Assembly (NCBI RefSeq): GCF_000373625.1
Contig: NZ_KB891998.1
Span: 332,638 to 396,637 of the forward strand
DNA: 64,000 nucleotides
Direction of reading: 5' to 3'
Source of the DNA: Streptomyces sp. LaPpAH-108
GTDB lineage: Bacteria; Actinomycetota; Actinomycetes; Streptomycetales; Streptomycetaceae
Shown piece by piece: positions 8,407 to 17,039 of this stretch. Within the stretch, counting starts at the first letter, position 1; the number at the start of each line of letters is the position of its first letter. A program made the translations under genes and the position numbers. The notes beneath the pieces are model-generated. The model made no database searches. It saw nothing but the letters and a program-made list of their open reading frames with translations, and was not told the DNA's origin.

Positions 8407-11199
8407 TCACCGGTGCGAGGTGTACTCCACGACCTGCTGGAAGGTCGGCCGGTTCTGCCAGCTGATCTTGCCGTGCTTGATGCCGCCGAGGGTGCGCTGG
8501 GCGATGGAGTCGGCGCACCACTGGTCCCCGGCCGAGCACTGGTCGTCGCCCGGGTAGACCTGGGCCGCGGTGCGCCCGGCCGCCTGCTTGAGGGTGCTGA
8601 TCAGCGCGTCCCGGCAGGCGGAGAGGCTGCCGTCGCCGCAGTACGTGCGGGCGAGCGGTCCCTGCACGGGCTCACCGAGGACGGCCCTGATGTCCTTGTC
8701 GACATAGCTCCACCAGCCGTACTGGAAGGAGCTTCCGGCGTGCGAGCCGGTCGGGCCGTGTCCGGCCGAAGGCGCCTCGTCCACGGGGAGGTTGGCCGTG
8801 AACGCGGTGAACAGGTCGGTGCCGAGGCCGGGTTCGAACTCGGCCTGCACCAGCAGCGGCCACCAGGCGTCCAGGATGCGGATCGCGTCGGCGTCGGCGT
8901 ACTTCTTCGAACCCGCCGAGGTCTCCGTGCGCTGGGCGCCCGCGCCCACCCACGCCTGGAGCTTGCTCACCGCCGAGGCGGCCGTACTGTCCGTCACCGG
9001 CGAGGAGTTGACCACCTTCAGGAGCTTGGGCAGGACGTCCTCGGCGCGCAGGTCGGCGAGGGCGGCCTCGGCCATCGCCTGGACCAGCTTCGTCCGGGTC
9101 ACCCCACCGGCGGCGGTAAGCACCCGCACCCGGTCCTCCAGGAGGTCGCCCCGGTGCACCGAGCCCTCACCCCAGGGGGCGGCGGCGTAGTCCTTGGCCT
9201 GCTTGTTGTTCCAGGAGATGTAGTAGTCCTGGTCGATCGACTGGGGGTGGGCGGAGGCCGGGGTGTAGTCGGCGGTGTTGCCCGCCGGGTTCCAGCCGCG
9301 CCACTCGTAGTCGGGGCGGGCCCAGGCCGGGAACTCGCTGTCGACGCCGTCGGCGCGGACCGGGTTGTCGCCGCTGTTGTAGTACGCGGTGTGCCGGGAG
9401 TCGGCGTAGAACCAGTTGAACGTGTAGTTGATGTGCTGGGCGGCCTTCTGGAAGTCCTCGGGGCCCTTGACGTAGTCGGGGTCGTTCAGCATCTGGAAGC
9501 CGATGATCGAGTCGGCCTCGTGGAGGTAGGAGGAGCGCAGGGTGGTGTAGGCGACCTTCTTGCCGCCGACGGTCGCGCGGTACTGCACGGGGCCGTACTT
9601 GGTGCGCCAGACGCGCAGGGTGTACGACCCCGCGGCGGTGCCGTCGGCCACGGTCGGCTTCCAGGCGTTCTTCTGCTCGATCCGCTCCATGGCCGTGCAG
9701 GTGCCGTGGTACAGGTAGTGGTAGTCGTCCTGGCACAGTTCGACCGCGTAGCTGTCGATGATGTCCTGGCCCGAGGTGGTCGCGCTCCAGGAGTAGTCCT
9801 GGCCCCGGCCGAGTTCGACGTACATGCTCAGGCCCGCGAAGGAGGCGCCGCGCGCGCTGATGCCGGGGCCCTGGATCTCCTGGAGCATCAGCAGCTGCGG
9901 GGCGAAGTAGCCGGTCTGCGGGCCGAAGACGGCGACGGGGTGGCCGCTCGCGGTGTGCGCGCCGCTGACGACGAGGGCGTTGGACATGCCGCGCCTGGCC
10001 GAGCCGAGGGTGGTCTTCGCGGCCGTGGTGGAGGCGGACTTGGCGCTCGCCGAGCCCGCGCTGCCGGTGCGGTCGTAGACCAGGGGTTCCTGGGTGACCG
10101 AGCCGGGGTCGGGCAGGGCCTCGCCCCTGGGGTCGGCGGGGCGGGTGCCGTAGGGGAAGCTCTTGCCGTCGTGGACGGTGAGGACGGCCTCGGGATCGTT
10201 GCGCTCGCGGAAGGACTCCCAGACCTTGGTGCCCTCCTCCACGCCGTACTTGGACTGGGCGGCGAGCAGCGAGACGGCGTTGTCGACCTCGCCGCCGCCA
10301 CCGGAGCCGAACAGGGCGCCGACGACCGAGGCGAGCGCGACCAGGTCGGTGATCTTGAAGTGGTCGATGGTGCCCGCGTTGGTGATGGAGTCCTTGTGGC
10401 CGGTGAGGACGTACTCGCCGGGGAAGTAACGGCCGCTGTCGGAGGCGTCGATGTAGGAGTTGATGCCGTCGAGGTAGGCGTTCGCGTCGCCGAGGGCCTG
10501 CTGGCCCCGGTCGCCGCCACGGGCCACGGCGCTGTCGATCTGGGCCTGGAGGTCGGCCTCGGTGTAGGGGGCGTCGCGGTAGAACTGCTGCTCAAGGCCC
10601 TGGTTGGCCAGGGCGCCGCCCGCGAAGGTGGTCAACTGGCCGCGTCCGACGTGCCGGAACAGGTCCATGAGCCACAGGCGGTCCTGGGCGGCGGCGTATC
10701 CGGCGCCGAACTCGGTGCCGTAGCGGGTGGTGCCGGTGATGTGGGGCACGCCGGTCTTCTTGTCGCGCACGATCGTCACGTCGGTGCGTCCGGCGGGCTT
10801 CTCGGTGGAGGCGACCTGGTCGGCGGGGACGCCGAACGAGGAGTCGTTGAAGAAGGTGTTGATCTTCGCGTCGGTCAGGCCCTTATAGCCGGTGGCGAGG
10901 TTGGCGTAGGGGCCGAGCTGGTCCTCGGCGTGGTCGGGCTGGGTGCCGAAGACCTGGTTGAGCAGGATCTGGGCGAGGGTGGCGTTGCCGTTCTCGCCGG
11001 GCGGCAGGATGTCGGAACACTGGCCGCCGCAGTAGTCGTTGGGGGCGGCGGCAGGGGCTCCGGCTGCCGCCGTCTGGGTGAGAGGTGAGAGAAGACCGGC
11101 GATCAGAACGCATATGGACGCCGTCTTCAGGAACCCGGAAAGAGTGCGGGGAGTTCTCGCTCTGTCGGACAACGCGTTACGTGGGGTGCGCCGTGCCAT
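8407..11199 (-). CDS. secreted penicillin acylase family (Ntn hydrolase) amidase
   Basis: A 930-aa precursor. A long Sec-type signal peptide ends near AGLLSPLTQTAAA (about residue 45). The chain follows the penicillin/AHL/aculeacin acylase plan: alpha chain, linker, then a beta chain whose N-terminal Ser is the nucleophile. The candidate nucleophile is Ser406 in GMSNALVVSG, followed by HPVAVFGPQTGYFAP and the oxyanion/substrate region. The residue before Ser is Met rather than the usual Gly. Substrate (penicillin, N-acyl-homoserine lactone or lipopeptide) cannot be told from sequence. Its ATG follows GGGAGGAGC. Confidence 0.88.
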   Translation of the reverse strand: MARRTPRNALSDRARTPRTLSGFLKTASICVLIAGLLSPLTQTAAAGAPAAAPNDYCGGQCSDILPPGENGNATLAQILLNQVFGTQPDHAEDQLGPYANLATGYKGLTDAKINTFFNDSSFGVPADQVASTEKPAGRTDVTIVRDKKTGVPHITGTTRYGTEFGAGYAAAQDRLWLMDLFRHVGRGQLTTFAGGALANQGLEQQFYRDAPYTEADLQAQIDSAVARGGDRGQQALGDANAYLDGINSYIDASDSGRYFPGEYVLTGHKDSITNAGTIDHFKITDLVALASVVGALFGSGGGGEVDNAVSLLAAQSKYGVEEGTKVWESFRERNDPEAVLTVHDGKSFPYGTRPADPRGEALPDPGSVTQEPLVYDRTGSAGSASAKSASTTAAKTTLGSARRGMSNALVVSGAHTASGHPVAVFGPQTGYFAPQLLMLQEIQGPGISARGASFAGLSMYVELGRGQDYSWSATTSGQDIIDSYAVELCQDDYHYLYHGTCTAMERIEQKNAWKPTVADGTAAGSYTLRVWRTKYGPVQYRATVGGKKVAYTTLRSSYLHEADSIIGFQMLNDPDYVKGPEDFQKAAQHINYTFNWFYADSRHTAYYNSGDNPVRADGVDSEFPAWARPDYEWRGWNPAGNTADYTPASAHPQSIDQDYYISWNNKQAKDYAAAPWGEGSVHRGDLLEDRVRVLTAAGGVTRTKLVQAMAEAALADLRAEDVLPKLLKVVNSSPVTDSTAASAVSKLQAWVGAGAQRTETSAGSKKYADADAIRILDAWWPLLVQAEFEPGLGTDLFTAFTANLPVDEAPSAGHGPTGSHAGSSFQYGWWSYVDKDIRAVLGEPVQGPLARTYCGDGSLSACRDALISTLKQAAGRTAAQVYPGDDQCSAGDQWCADSIAQRTLGGIKHGKISWQNRPTFQQVVEYTSHR

Positions 11200-11482
11200 G
11201 GCAGCTCCTCCCGACTGGGGGTGGGCCGGACGTTACCGGCGGTATCCCCGCGATGGAAGGTGAACATGCGTCAACTTCCGTGCTCTGCCTGGCCGATGGC
11301 GCGGCGGGTGGCCCGGGCGGTGCCCCGGGCGGTCAACCCGGGGTGCCTTATGGGAGGGCATCGGAAATCGGATGGAGCCGGATGGACCGGCGGTACGTCT
11401 ATTCGGCGACGTCGCACGCGATGCCGTACGGCGACGCCGAGGTGACCGACGTGCGACACAGAGGTGACGGAGGTGCAGGGCG

Positions 11483-12085
11483 ATGGCCGGATTCCGAAGT
11501 CTGGCGAGACAGGTGCGCGATCCGCGATGCGATCTGGCGCTGCGGCGCTATTCGCTGCGCAAGTGCCTGGAGCGGTTCGCTCCTTACGGGCACCGGGCGA
11601 CCTGGGACCATCTGTGCTCCCGGGCCGGTTTCGGACCCGAGGACCGCTCCCCGGACCCGGCGCGGCTCGTGGCCGCACTGGTGGAACTGGAGGAGGCACG
11701 CGCGGTGTGGCTGGCCTACGAGGCCGAGTTCGCCGAGCGGCGCAGGAAGGAGAAGCACGACGGGCTGCGCAGGCCCGGCAGTGTGGACGACTGGCACCGG
11801 ATGACCTGGGGCGGCTTCGGCGTCGCCTGGTGCGACGACCCGCGGCTCCATCCCCGTGAGCCCCTGGCCGAAGTACTGCGCCGCCTGATCACCGCGCTCG
11901 AACGCGAACCGGGCTCCGTCTGCCCAGTCTGCGCCGCCGAACGCCTCGTCTGGCGCTACGGCCTCGACCACGCCCCGTCCTCCGGCCCGGTCTGCACGGA
12001 CTGCGGCATCCTGGTCCCCCGCCCGGTCCTGACCCCGAGAGCACTGGCGGCGGCACGACGGGGGCGGCTGCTGATGTCGGCGTGA
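11483..12085 (+). CDS. hypothetical protein with C-terminal CxxC pairs
   Basis: A 200-aa, arginine- and tryptophan-rich cytosolic protein; I do not recognise a named family. The C-terminal third has two CxxC pairs, CPVC at about residues 152-155 and CTDC at about 170-173, spaced like a zinc ribbon. GGAGGTG lies 8 bp before the ATG. No operon partner: the acylase is divergent, and downstream is repeat-rich non-coding DNA. Confidence 0.7.
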   Translation: MAGFRSLARQVRDPRCDLALRRYSLRKCLERFAPYGHRATWDHLCSRAGFGPEDRSPDPARLVAALVELEEARAVWLAYEAEFAERRRKEKHDGLRRPGSVDDWHRMTWGGFGVAWCDDPRLHPREPLAEVLRRLITALEREPGSVCPVCAAERLVWRYGLDHAPSSGPVCTDCGILVPRPVLTPRALAAARRGRLLMSA

Positions 12086-12960
12086 TGGCTCCGCCGGTTC
12101 GGGGGTGAGGTGCCTGGGCCGGTGGTGCGGATGCGCCGGGGCGCAAGGCGTGGGGCGCGGGGGCGTGGGGTGCCTCCGCGTGCGGCGCGCTGCCGCGAGT
12201 ACAGGGGTTCGATACGGCCCCTGTACGCCACCTCACCCGCAACTCGGCCCGCACGGGCACCCGAGCCGGAGGGGCTGAGACTCCGGGGGCGGCGCGGGGG
12301 TTGACCGGTACGCAGGGCGGCTGGAAGGGACCGTGCACGAAACGGGCCAGGGGAAGCTGACGCCCCGGCACGGGGTTGCCGTGCCCCCGGTCCACCGAGC
12401 GGAGCGGAACCTCGTCCGCACCGGCCGCCGGTGCCGGGGGCGGAGTGGCTGCCGACAGGTGACACCGGAGGCGGGATGCCACCCGGTGCACGGCCCACGG
12501 GCCGTCCGGCAGGACCTCGGTTGACCAGCTCTGATCGGACGCCGTGGGGAAGGCAGAGCGGTTGCCGGAGTGCGGCACCGAGGACAGAGGGCACCGGCCC
12601 AACCGGCACCGCCTCGGCCAGCCGGTGCCGGGCGAGCGGCGGCGTGACTACGTCAGGCGACACCGGAGGCAGGGATGCCTCCGGCGCCACGGACCGCGCG
12701 GCGGCCCAGCCGGGCCTCGGTCAACCGCTTCCGGTCGCGTGCCCGGGCAGGCGGCGGCGCGGTTGCCGGTGTGTGGCGCCCGGAACCGGAGGTGCCGTAC
12801 GGATCGCGAGGCGGCCGGTGCCCGGCGCTGTCTCGGTCGGCCGGTGCCCGGCGAGTGCAGAGGGCATCGGCGGTGGGAGCGCCACCCGGGGGCGGCGCGC
12901 AGCGGCTGTCGGCGGGGGTGCCACCCCGAGCCCGGGTGGCATGTCGCGCCGGTGCTGCCC
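12086..12960. other. 875-bp gene-free, repeat-rich region
   Basis: No frame here has Streptomyces-like codon structure with a credible start, although several long frames stay open by GC bias alone. The stretch is built of degenerate repeats of GGTGCC, CGGGCGAG and ACACCGGAGGC words (see the repeat entry). I see no terminator or RNA gene. Confidence 0.5.
12461..12850 (+). repeat. degenerate ~200-bp tandem duplication
   Basis: GACACCGGAGGCGGGATGCC at 12461 recurs as GACACCGGAGGCAGGGATGC at 12659 (198 bp away). GACCTCGGTTGACC near 12513 recurs as GGCCTCGGTCAACC near 12713. CGGTTGCCGG at 12560 recurs at 12760 (200 bp). The constant spacing shows a diverged tandem duplication of a non-coding unit. 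Confidence 0.55.
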
Positions 12961-13419
12961 TCAGCGGCGCTCCCGCATCAGCCGTGAACCCGACTGCTGT
13001 TCGCCCAGGGCGTCGTCCGGGTTGGAGAGGACGCAGCTTTTCAGGGAGAGGCAGCCGCAGCCGATGCAGTCGGTGAGGTGGTCGCGGAGGCGATTCAGCT
13101 GGGCGATGCGGTCGTCGAGTTCGGTGCGCCAGGCTTCGGAGAGGCGGGCCCAGTCCTCGCGGGTGGGGGTGCGTTCCTCGGGGAGTTCGGCCAGGGCCTC
13201 GCGGATCGTGGCCAGCGGGATGCCGACGCGTTGGGCGGCGCGGATGAAGGCGACGCGGCGCAGGGTGTCGCGACCGTAGCGGCGCTGGTTGCCGGAGGTG
13301 CGCCTGCTGTGGATCAGGCCCTTGGCCTCGTAGAAGTGCAGTGCGGAGACGGCGGCGCCACTGCGCGCGGACAGCTGGCCGACGGTCAGCTCGTGAATCT
13401 TCTCGGGAATCCGGGACAC
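12961..13419 (-). CDS. soxR: SoxR redox-sensing MerR regulator
   Basis: A 152-aa MerR-family regulator. The N-terminal winged HTH (LTVGQLSARSGAAVSALHFYEAKGL, written here in two parts: residues 11-26 and 27-35) is followed by a dimerisation helix and the [2Fe-2S] motif C-x2-C-x-C-x5-C at Cys118, 121, 123 and 129 (CIGCGCLSLKSC). The start IPEKIHELTVGQLSARSG matches actinobacterial SoxR closely. In Streptomyces SoxR responds to redox-active metabolites such as actinorhodin. GTG start with GAGGA almost abutting it, so the start context is poor but the N-terminus is conserved. Confidence 0.93.
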   Translation of the reverse strand: MSRIPEKIHELTVGQLSARSGAAVSALHFYEAKGLIHSRRTSGNQRRYGRDTLRRVAFIRAAQRVGIPLATIREALAELPEERTPTREDWARLSEAWRTELDDRIAQLNRLRDHLTDCIGCGCLSLKSCVLSNPDDALGEQQSGSRLMRERR

Positions 13420-13454
13420 TCCTCAGAGCCTACCGACCCGCCGCGCGGACTCCG

Positions 13455-13497
13455 TTGACAGGCGCCCTCCACCCGACCATGCTAAGCAGTTGCTTAG
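13455..13497 (+). promoter_or_regulatory. promoter and TetR-type operator of the MaoC gene
   Basis: TTGACA at 13455-13460 is a consensus -35. The expected -10 region (about 13478-13484, CATGCTA) runs straight into a perfect inverted repeat CTAAGCAGTTGCTTAG at 13482-13497 (7-bp arms, 2-nt spacer), so a repressor there would block RNA polymerase. The TetR gene at 14026-14649 is the obvious candidate. A partial match, CTAAGCGGGCGCTCA on the minus strand at about 14700-14714, lies before that TetR gene. Confidence 0.65.
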
Positions 13498-13532
13498 ATA
13501 TGCCGGAGTGACGCGAAGCGAGAGGCCGGAAC

Positions 13533-13994
13533 ATGGCAGAACCGAGGACCTTCACCTCCCCCGACGAGCTGAAGGCGGCCGTGGGCGAGCAGCTGGGCCA
13601 CACCGACTGGCTGGAGGTCGACCAGAAGCGGATCGATCTGTTCGCCGAGGCCACCGGGGACCACCAGTGGATCCACGTCGACCCGGAGAAGGCCGCGGCG
13701 GGCCCGTTCGGGACGACGATCGCGCACGGCTATCTCACCCTCTCCCTGCTCCCCCTCTTCGGCCCGCAGCTCATCGCGGTCGAGGGCGTGAAGATGGGCG
13801 TCAACTACGGCACGAACAAGGTCCGCTTCCCGGCCCCCGTCCCCGTGGGCTCCCGCCTGCGCGCCACCGCGGTGATCACGAACGTCGAGGACGTGCCCGG
13901 CGGTGTCCAGGTGTCCGTCGCCTTCACCGTGGAGCGCGAGGGCGGCGAGAAGCCGGTGTGCGTGGCGGAGTCGGTCTCCCGGTACTACTTCTGA
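13533..13994 (+). CDS. MaoC family (R)-enoyl-CoA hydratase
   Basis: A 153-aa single hot-dog-fold hydratase. The hydratase-2 motif runs from residue 39: EATGDHQWIHVD (catalytic Asp and His), then AAAGPFGTTIAHGYLTLSLL. Members add water to trans-2-enoyl-CoA to give (R)-3-hydroxyacyl-CoA; several Streptomyces have such stand-alone copies. Start at ATG 13533 after GAGAGGCCGGAAC. Convergent with, and probably regulated by, the TetR gene 31 bp away. Confidence 0.87.
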   Translation: MAEPRTFTSPDELKAAVGEQLGHTDWLEVDQKRIDLFAEATGDHQWIHVDPEKAAAGPFGTTIAHGYLTLSLLPLFGPQLIAVEGVKMGVNYGTNKVRFPAPVPVGSRLRATAVITNVEDVPGGVQVSVAFTVEREGGEKPVCVAESVSRYYF

Positions 13995-14025
13995 GCGGTC
14001 ACGGCTCCCGGGCGGCGCGGCACCC

Positions 14026-14649
14026 TCACCGCGCCCCCACCATCCGCAGCACCAGGTCGGCGTAGAGCGCGCCGACCTGCTCCGGGGTGCGCGGCCCGTC
14101 CACGTTGAACCAGCGGGCCACGTCGATGCAGAGCGAGAGCACCGCGAGGGTCGTGCCCTGCACGTCCGGCACGTCGAACTCGCCCGCGGCCACGCCGTCC
14201 TCGATGATCCCGCGCACCTCGGCGTCCACCTGGCGGCGCAGCGCGAGGATCTCGGCGCGCGCGTCGGGCGAGAGGGCGTCCAGTTCGTACTGCACGACCC
14301 GCGCGGTGGTGCGCCGCCCGGCGTGCCAGCGTACGAAGGAGCCGACCGCGTCGGCCAGGCGCTCGGCGGCGCTCCCCTCGCGCCGGGCGGCCGTGCGCAT
14401 GATGTCCAGCGCCTTGTCGTGGCCGATCCGGCTGATCCGGTGAAGCAGCTCTTCCTTGGTCTTGTAGTGGATGTAGAGCGCGGCCGGGCTCATGCCCGCG
14501 CGGCCCGCGATGTCGCGGGTCGTCGTCGCGTGGTAGCCGCGCTCGGCGAAGGCTTCCACGGCCGCGACGAGCAGGCGCCGGGCCGCGTCAGGGGTGACCT
14601 CGGCCCACGGCTCCATCTCGGCGCCGGCCGTCTCCTCCGCCGTACTCAT
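14026..14649 (-). CDS. TetR family transcriptional regulator
   Basis: A 207-aa repressor with an HTH at about residues 42-62 (TTRDIAGRAGMSPAALYIHY) after AAVEAFAERGYH. The C-terminal ligand domain is helical. It faces the MaoC gene, whose promoter contains a perfect CTAAGCA/TGCTTAG palindrome. A weaker version of that word lies about 50-65 bp upstream of this gene's start, consistent with autoregulation. An acyl-CoA-type effector is inferred from the neighbour. Confidence 0.85.
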   Translation of the reverse strand: MSTAEETAGAEMEPWAEVTPDAARRLLVAAVEAFAERGYHATTTRDIAGRAGMSPAALYIHYKTKEELLHRISRIGHDKALDIMRTAARREGSAAERLADAVGSFVRWHAGRRTTARVVQYELDALSPDARAEILALRRQVDAEVRGIIEDGVAAGEFDVPDVQGTTLAVLSLCIDVARWFNVDGPRTPEQVGALYADLVLRMVGAR

Positions 14650-14741
14650 CGCTCACTGGCCCCTCTCGCTGACAGGAGCACCACCATACCGCCGAAGGTG
14701 AGCGCCCGCTTAGCCTAGGCGCCCGCGCGCTGACCGGGGGT

Positions 14742-15029
14742 TCACAGCTTCTCGAACGGGTCGTGCGCCGCGAGCAGCTTCTCCACCCGCGCCTGGTCGA
14801 CCCGGCTGACGATCTGCCCCATCTCCTGCCGGTCCCTGATCACCTTGGCGAGGGTGAACGCGGAGGTCACGAGGTACAGGACGGCGATGGCGAGGAAACT
14901 CCGCACCCAGGCGTCGGCGTCCAGGCGCACGATGCCGATGGCCGTGGCCGTCATGGCGACGGCGAACGAGGCGACGGCCTGGCCGTAGAAGGCCGCCGTG
15001 CTCTGCTGCTTGACCGGTGATTCGCTCAT
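14742..15029 (-). CDS. YiaA/YiaB-type two-helix membrane protein
   Basis: About 95 aa. Two hydrophobic helices (AAFYGQAVASFAVAMTATAI and WVRSFLAIAVLYLVTSAFTL) separated by a short loop match the YiaAB two-helix domain, followed by a charged cytosolic tail (VIRDRQEMGQIVSRVDQARV). Function unknown. I start at MSESPVKQQS; an upstream in-frame GTG at 15062 would add eleven residues. Confidence 0.8.
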   Translation of the reverse strand: MSESPVKQQSTAAFYGQAVASFAVAMTATAIGIVRLDADAWVRSFLAIAVLYLVTSAFTLAKVIRDRQEMGQIVSRVDQARVEKLLAAHDPFEKL

Positions 15030-15114
15030 GGCACGAGTGTCGGCGGACGCGGCCCGCGCCACATCCGCCGACGTACTCAGTACGGATACTCAGAAAGGGC
15101 CGCCCTCGGGCTTC

Positions 15115-16269
15115 TCAGAACGCCGAAACCCCGGTCAGCGCCCGCCCGATGAGCAGCTTCTGAATCTGGCTGGTGCCCTCGTAGAGCGTCATCACGCGGG
15201 CGTCGCGCAGGAGTTTGCCCGCCGGGTACTCGTCGATGTAGCCGTAACCCCCGTAGACCTGAAGGGCGTTGGAGGCGGCGCGCACGGCCGCCTCGGAGGC
15301 GAACAGCTTGGCCTTGGAGGACTCGGTGGCGAACGGCTGCCCCCGGTCGATCAGGTCCGCGACCCGCCAGGTCAGCAACCGGGCCGCGTCCACGTCCACG
15401 GCGATGTCGCTGATCAGCTCCTGCACCAGCTGGTGGTGGGCGATGGACTTGCCGAACTGCTCGCGCTCCCCGGCGTACGTCACGGCCGCGTCCAGGGCGG
15501 CCTGGGCTATGCCGACGCAGCCCGCCGCGACCGACATCCGCCCCTTGGCGAGCGCGGACATGGCGACGGAGAAGCCCTTGCCCTCGGGGCCGACCAGCGC
15601 GGCGGCGGGCACGCGCACGTCCTCGAGGACCAGCTCGGCGGTGGCCTGGCCGCGCAGCCCGAGCTTGCCGTGGATGGCTCGCCGGGTGAGGCCGGGGGTG
15701 TCGGTGGGGACCAGGAAGGCGGAGACGCCCTTGTGCCCCGGGGCGTCGGTGGAGCGGGCGAAGAGCAGGACGACGTCGGCCCAGGTGCCGTTGGTGATGA
15801 AGGTCTTGGCGCCGTTGATCACATAGTCCCCGCCGTCGCGGACGGCCCGGGTGGTGAGGTTGCCCGCGTCGGAGCCGGTGCCGGGCTCGGTCAGGCCGAA
15901 GCAGCCGACGTACGCGCCGGAGGTGAGCCCGGGCAGCCAGCGCCGCTTCTGCTCCTCGTCGCCCCAGGCGGCGACCGACTTGGCGACCAGGCCGAGGGAG
16001 ACGGAGACGATCCCGCGCACGGAGGAGTCCCCGCGCCCCAGCTCCTCGGTGACCAGGCAGTACGCGAGATGGTCGCCGCCCGAGCCGCCGTACTCCTCGG
16101 GGATCGTCAGCCCGAGGAAGCCGACCTCGCCGAGCTTCTTCACGATGCCCCGGTCGACCTCCTCGGCGCGGTCCCATTCGGTCGCGTACGGCGTGATCTC
16201 GCGCGCGACGAAGTCCCGGGCCAGGCGGCGTACGGCGGCCTGCTCCTCGCTCAGCTCCAGGTTCACCAT
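15115..16269 (-). CDS. acyl-CoA dehydrogenase (short/branched-chain type)
   Basis: A 384-aa FAD enzyme of beta-oxidation or branched-chain catabolism. Hallmarks are FGLTEPGTGSDAGN (about residues 124-137), the middle beta domain, the GREQFGK-like segment GEREQFGKSIAHHQ, and YEGTSQIQ with the catalytic Glu364, followed by IGRAL. The complete length and canonical base indicate an active enzyme. It is divergent from a TetR gene with a 19-bp operator-like palindrome (16307-16325) between them. Confidence 0.92.
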   Translation of the reverse strand: MVNLELSEEQAAVRRLARDFVAREITPYATEWDRAEEVDRGIVKKLGEVGFLGLTIPEEYGGSGGDHLAYCLVTEELGRGDSSVRGIVSVSLGLVAKSVAAWGDEEQKRRWLPGLTSGAYVGCFGLTEPGTGSDAGNLTTRAVRDGGDYVINGAKTFITNGTWADVVLLFARSTDAPGHKGVSAFLVPTDTPGLTRRAIHGKLGLRGQATAELVLEDVRVPAAALVGPEGKGFSVAMSALAKGRMSVAAGCVGIAQAALDAAVTYAGEREQFGKSIAHHQLVQELISDIAVDVDAARLLTWRVADLIDRGQPFATESSKAKLFASEAAVRAASNALQVYGGYGYIDEYPAGKLLRDARVMTLYEGTSQIQKLLIGRALTGVSAF

Positions 16270-16306
16270 GCGATCACCTCACACCGGGCCGTACCGGACC
16301 CGCGTT

Positions 16307-16325
16307 AAATTAGCAGTGCTAGTTT
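16307..16325. promoter_or_regulatory. TetR-type operator between ACAD and TetR
   Basis: AAATTAGCAGTGCTAGTTT is a 19-bp palindrome with one mismatched pair, centred on G16316. It lies 37 bp from the ACAD start and 26 bp from the TetR start. Sixteen of 19 bases recur at 21446-21464 before the aldehyde dehydrogenase. Confidence 0.7.
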
Positions 16326-16351
16326 CTTGTGGCAGCCCTACTATGTGCGCC

Positions 16352-16993
16352 ATGGCCCGACCGCGCAAGCCCCTCCTCAGCACCGACCGGATCGTCGCGA
16401 CGGCGCGGGAACTCGTGGACGCCGAAGGGCTCGCGGCCGTCTCCACCCGGCGGCTCGCCGCCGAACTCGGCGTGAGCGGCCCCTCGCTCTACAACCACTT
16501 CCGCACCAAGGACGAGATCCTGGAGGCGGTCGCGGACTCGGTGAGCGCGCAGGTCGACCTGTCGATGTTCGAGGACGGCCGCCCCTGGCGGACCGCGCTG
16601 CGCGACTGGGCGGTCTCCTACCGCTCCGCCCTGCGCGACCACCCCAACATCGTCCCGGTCCTCGCACGCGGCCCCGGCCGCCGCCCGGCCGCGCTGCGGC
16701 TGGCCGACGCGGTCTACGGCGCGATGGTGGACGCGGGCTGGCCCCCGGCCCAGGCCACCTCGATCGGCGCGCTGATGCGGTACTTCATCATGGGCTCCGC
16801 GCTCAGCTCCTTCGCCGGGGGCTTCGTGGACGACCAGAGCGCGTACGACCCGGCCGACTATCCCCACCTCGGGCAGGCGCATCTCCTCGCGGAGCAGCCG
16901 GAGAAGATCGACGAGCGGGCCTTCGAGACGGGGCTCGCGGCGCTGCTCGACGGGCTGGAGGGGCAGTTCGCGGGGGTGGGGCGGGTCGGCTGA
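16352..16993 (+). CDS. TetR family transcriptional regulator
   Basis: A 213-aa repressor. The HTH is at about residues 28-47 (STRRLAAELGVSGPSLYNHF), after RIVATARELVDAEGLAAV. The remaining 160 residues form the helical effector and dimer domain. The palindrome AAATTAGCAGTGCTAGTTT lies just upstream, and its near copy lies before the ALDH-ADH genes 5 kb away, so this protein likely controls itself, the divergent acyl-CoA dehydrogenase and the ALDH-ADH pair. Start at ATG 16352; no strong Shine-Dalgarno. Confidence 0.87.
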   Translation: MARPRKPLLSTDRIVATARELVDAEGLAAVSTRRLAAELGVSGPSLYNHFRTKDEILEAVADSVSAQVDLSMFEDGRPWRTALRDWAVSYRSALRDHPNIVPVLARGPGRRPAALRLADAVYGAMVDAGWPPAQATSIGALMRYFIMGSALSSFAGGFVDDQSAYDPADYPHLGQAHLLAEQPEKIDERAFETGLAALLDGLEGQFAGVGRVG

Positions 16994-17039
16994 GTGGGCC
17001 TGGCGGTTCCTTCGGTGGGCGCCGAAGTGTCCGTCCGCC

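Noticed and set aside
8386..11088. 900-codon plus-strand frame antisense to the acylase
   Set aside because: Composition is Gly/Val/Ala-only antisense bias; the minus-strand acylase has signal peptide and family motifs.
12431..13279. 282-codon plus-strand frame in the repeat-rich region
   Set aside because: Overlaps soxR antisense, no domain, no ribosome site; open only because of GC bias.
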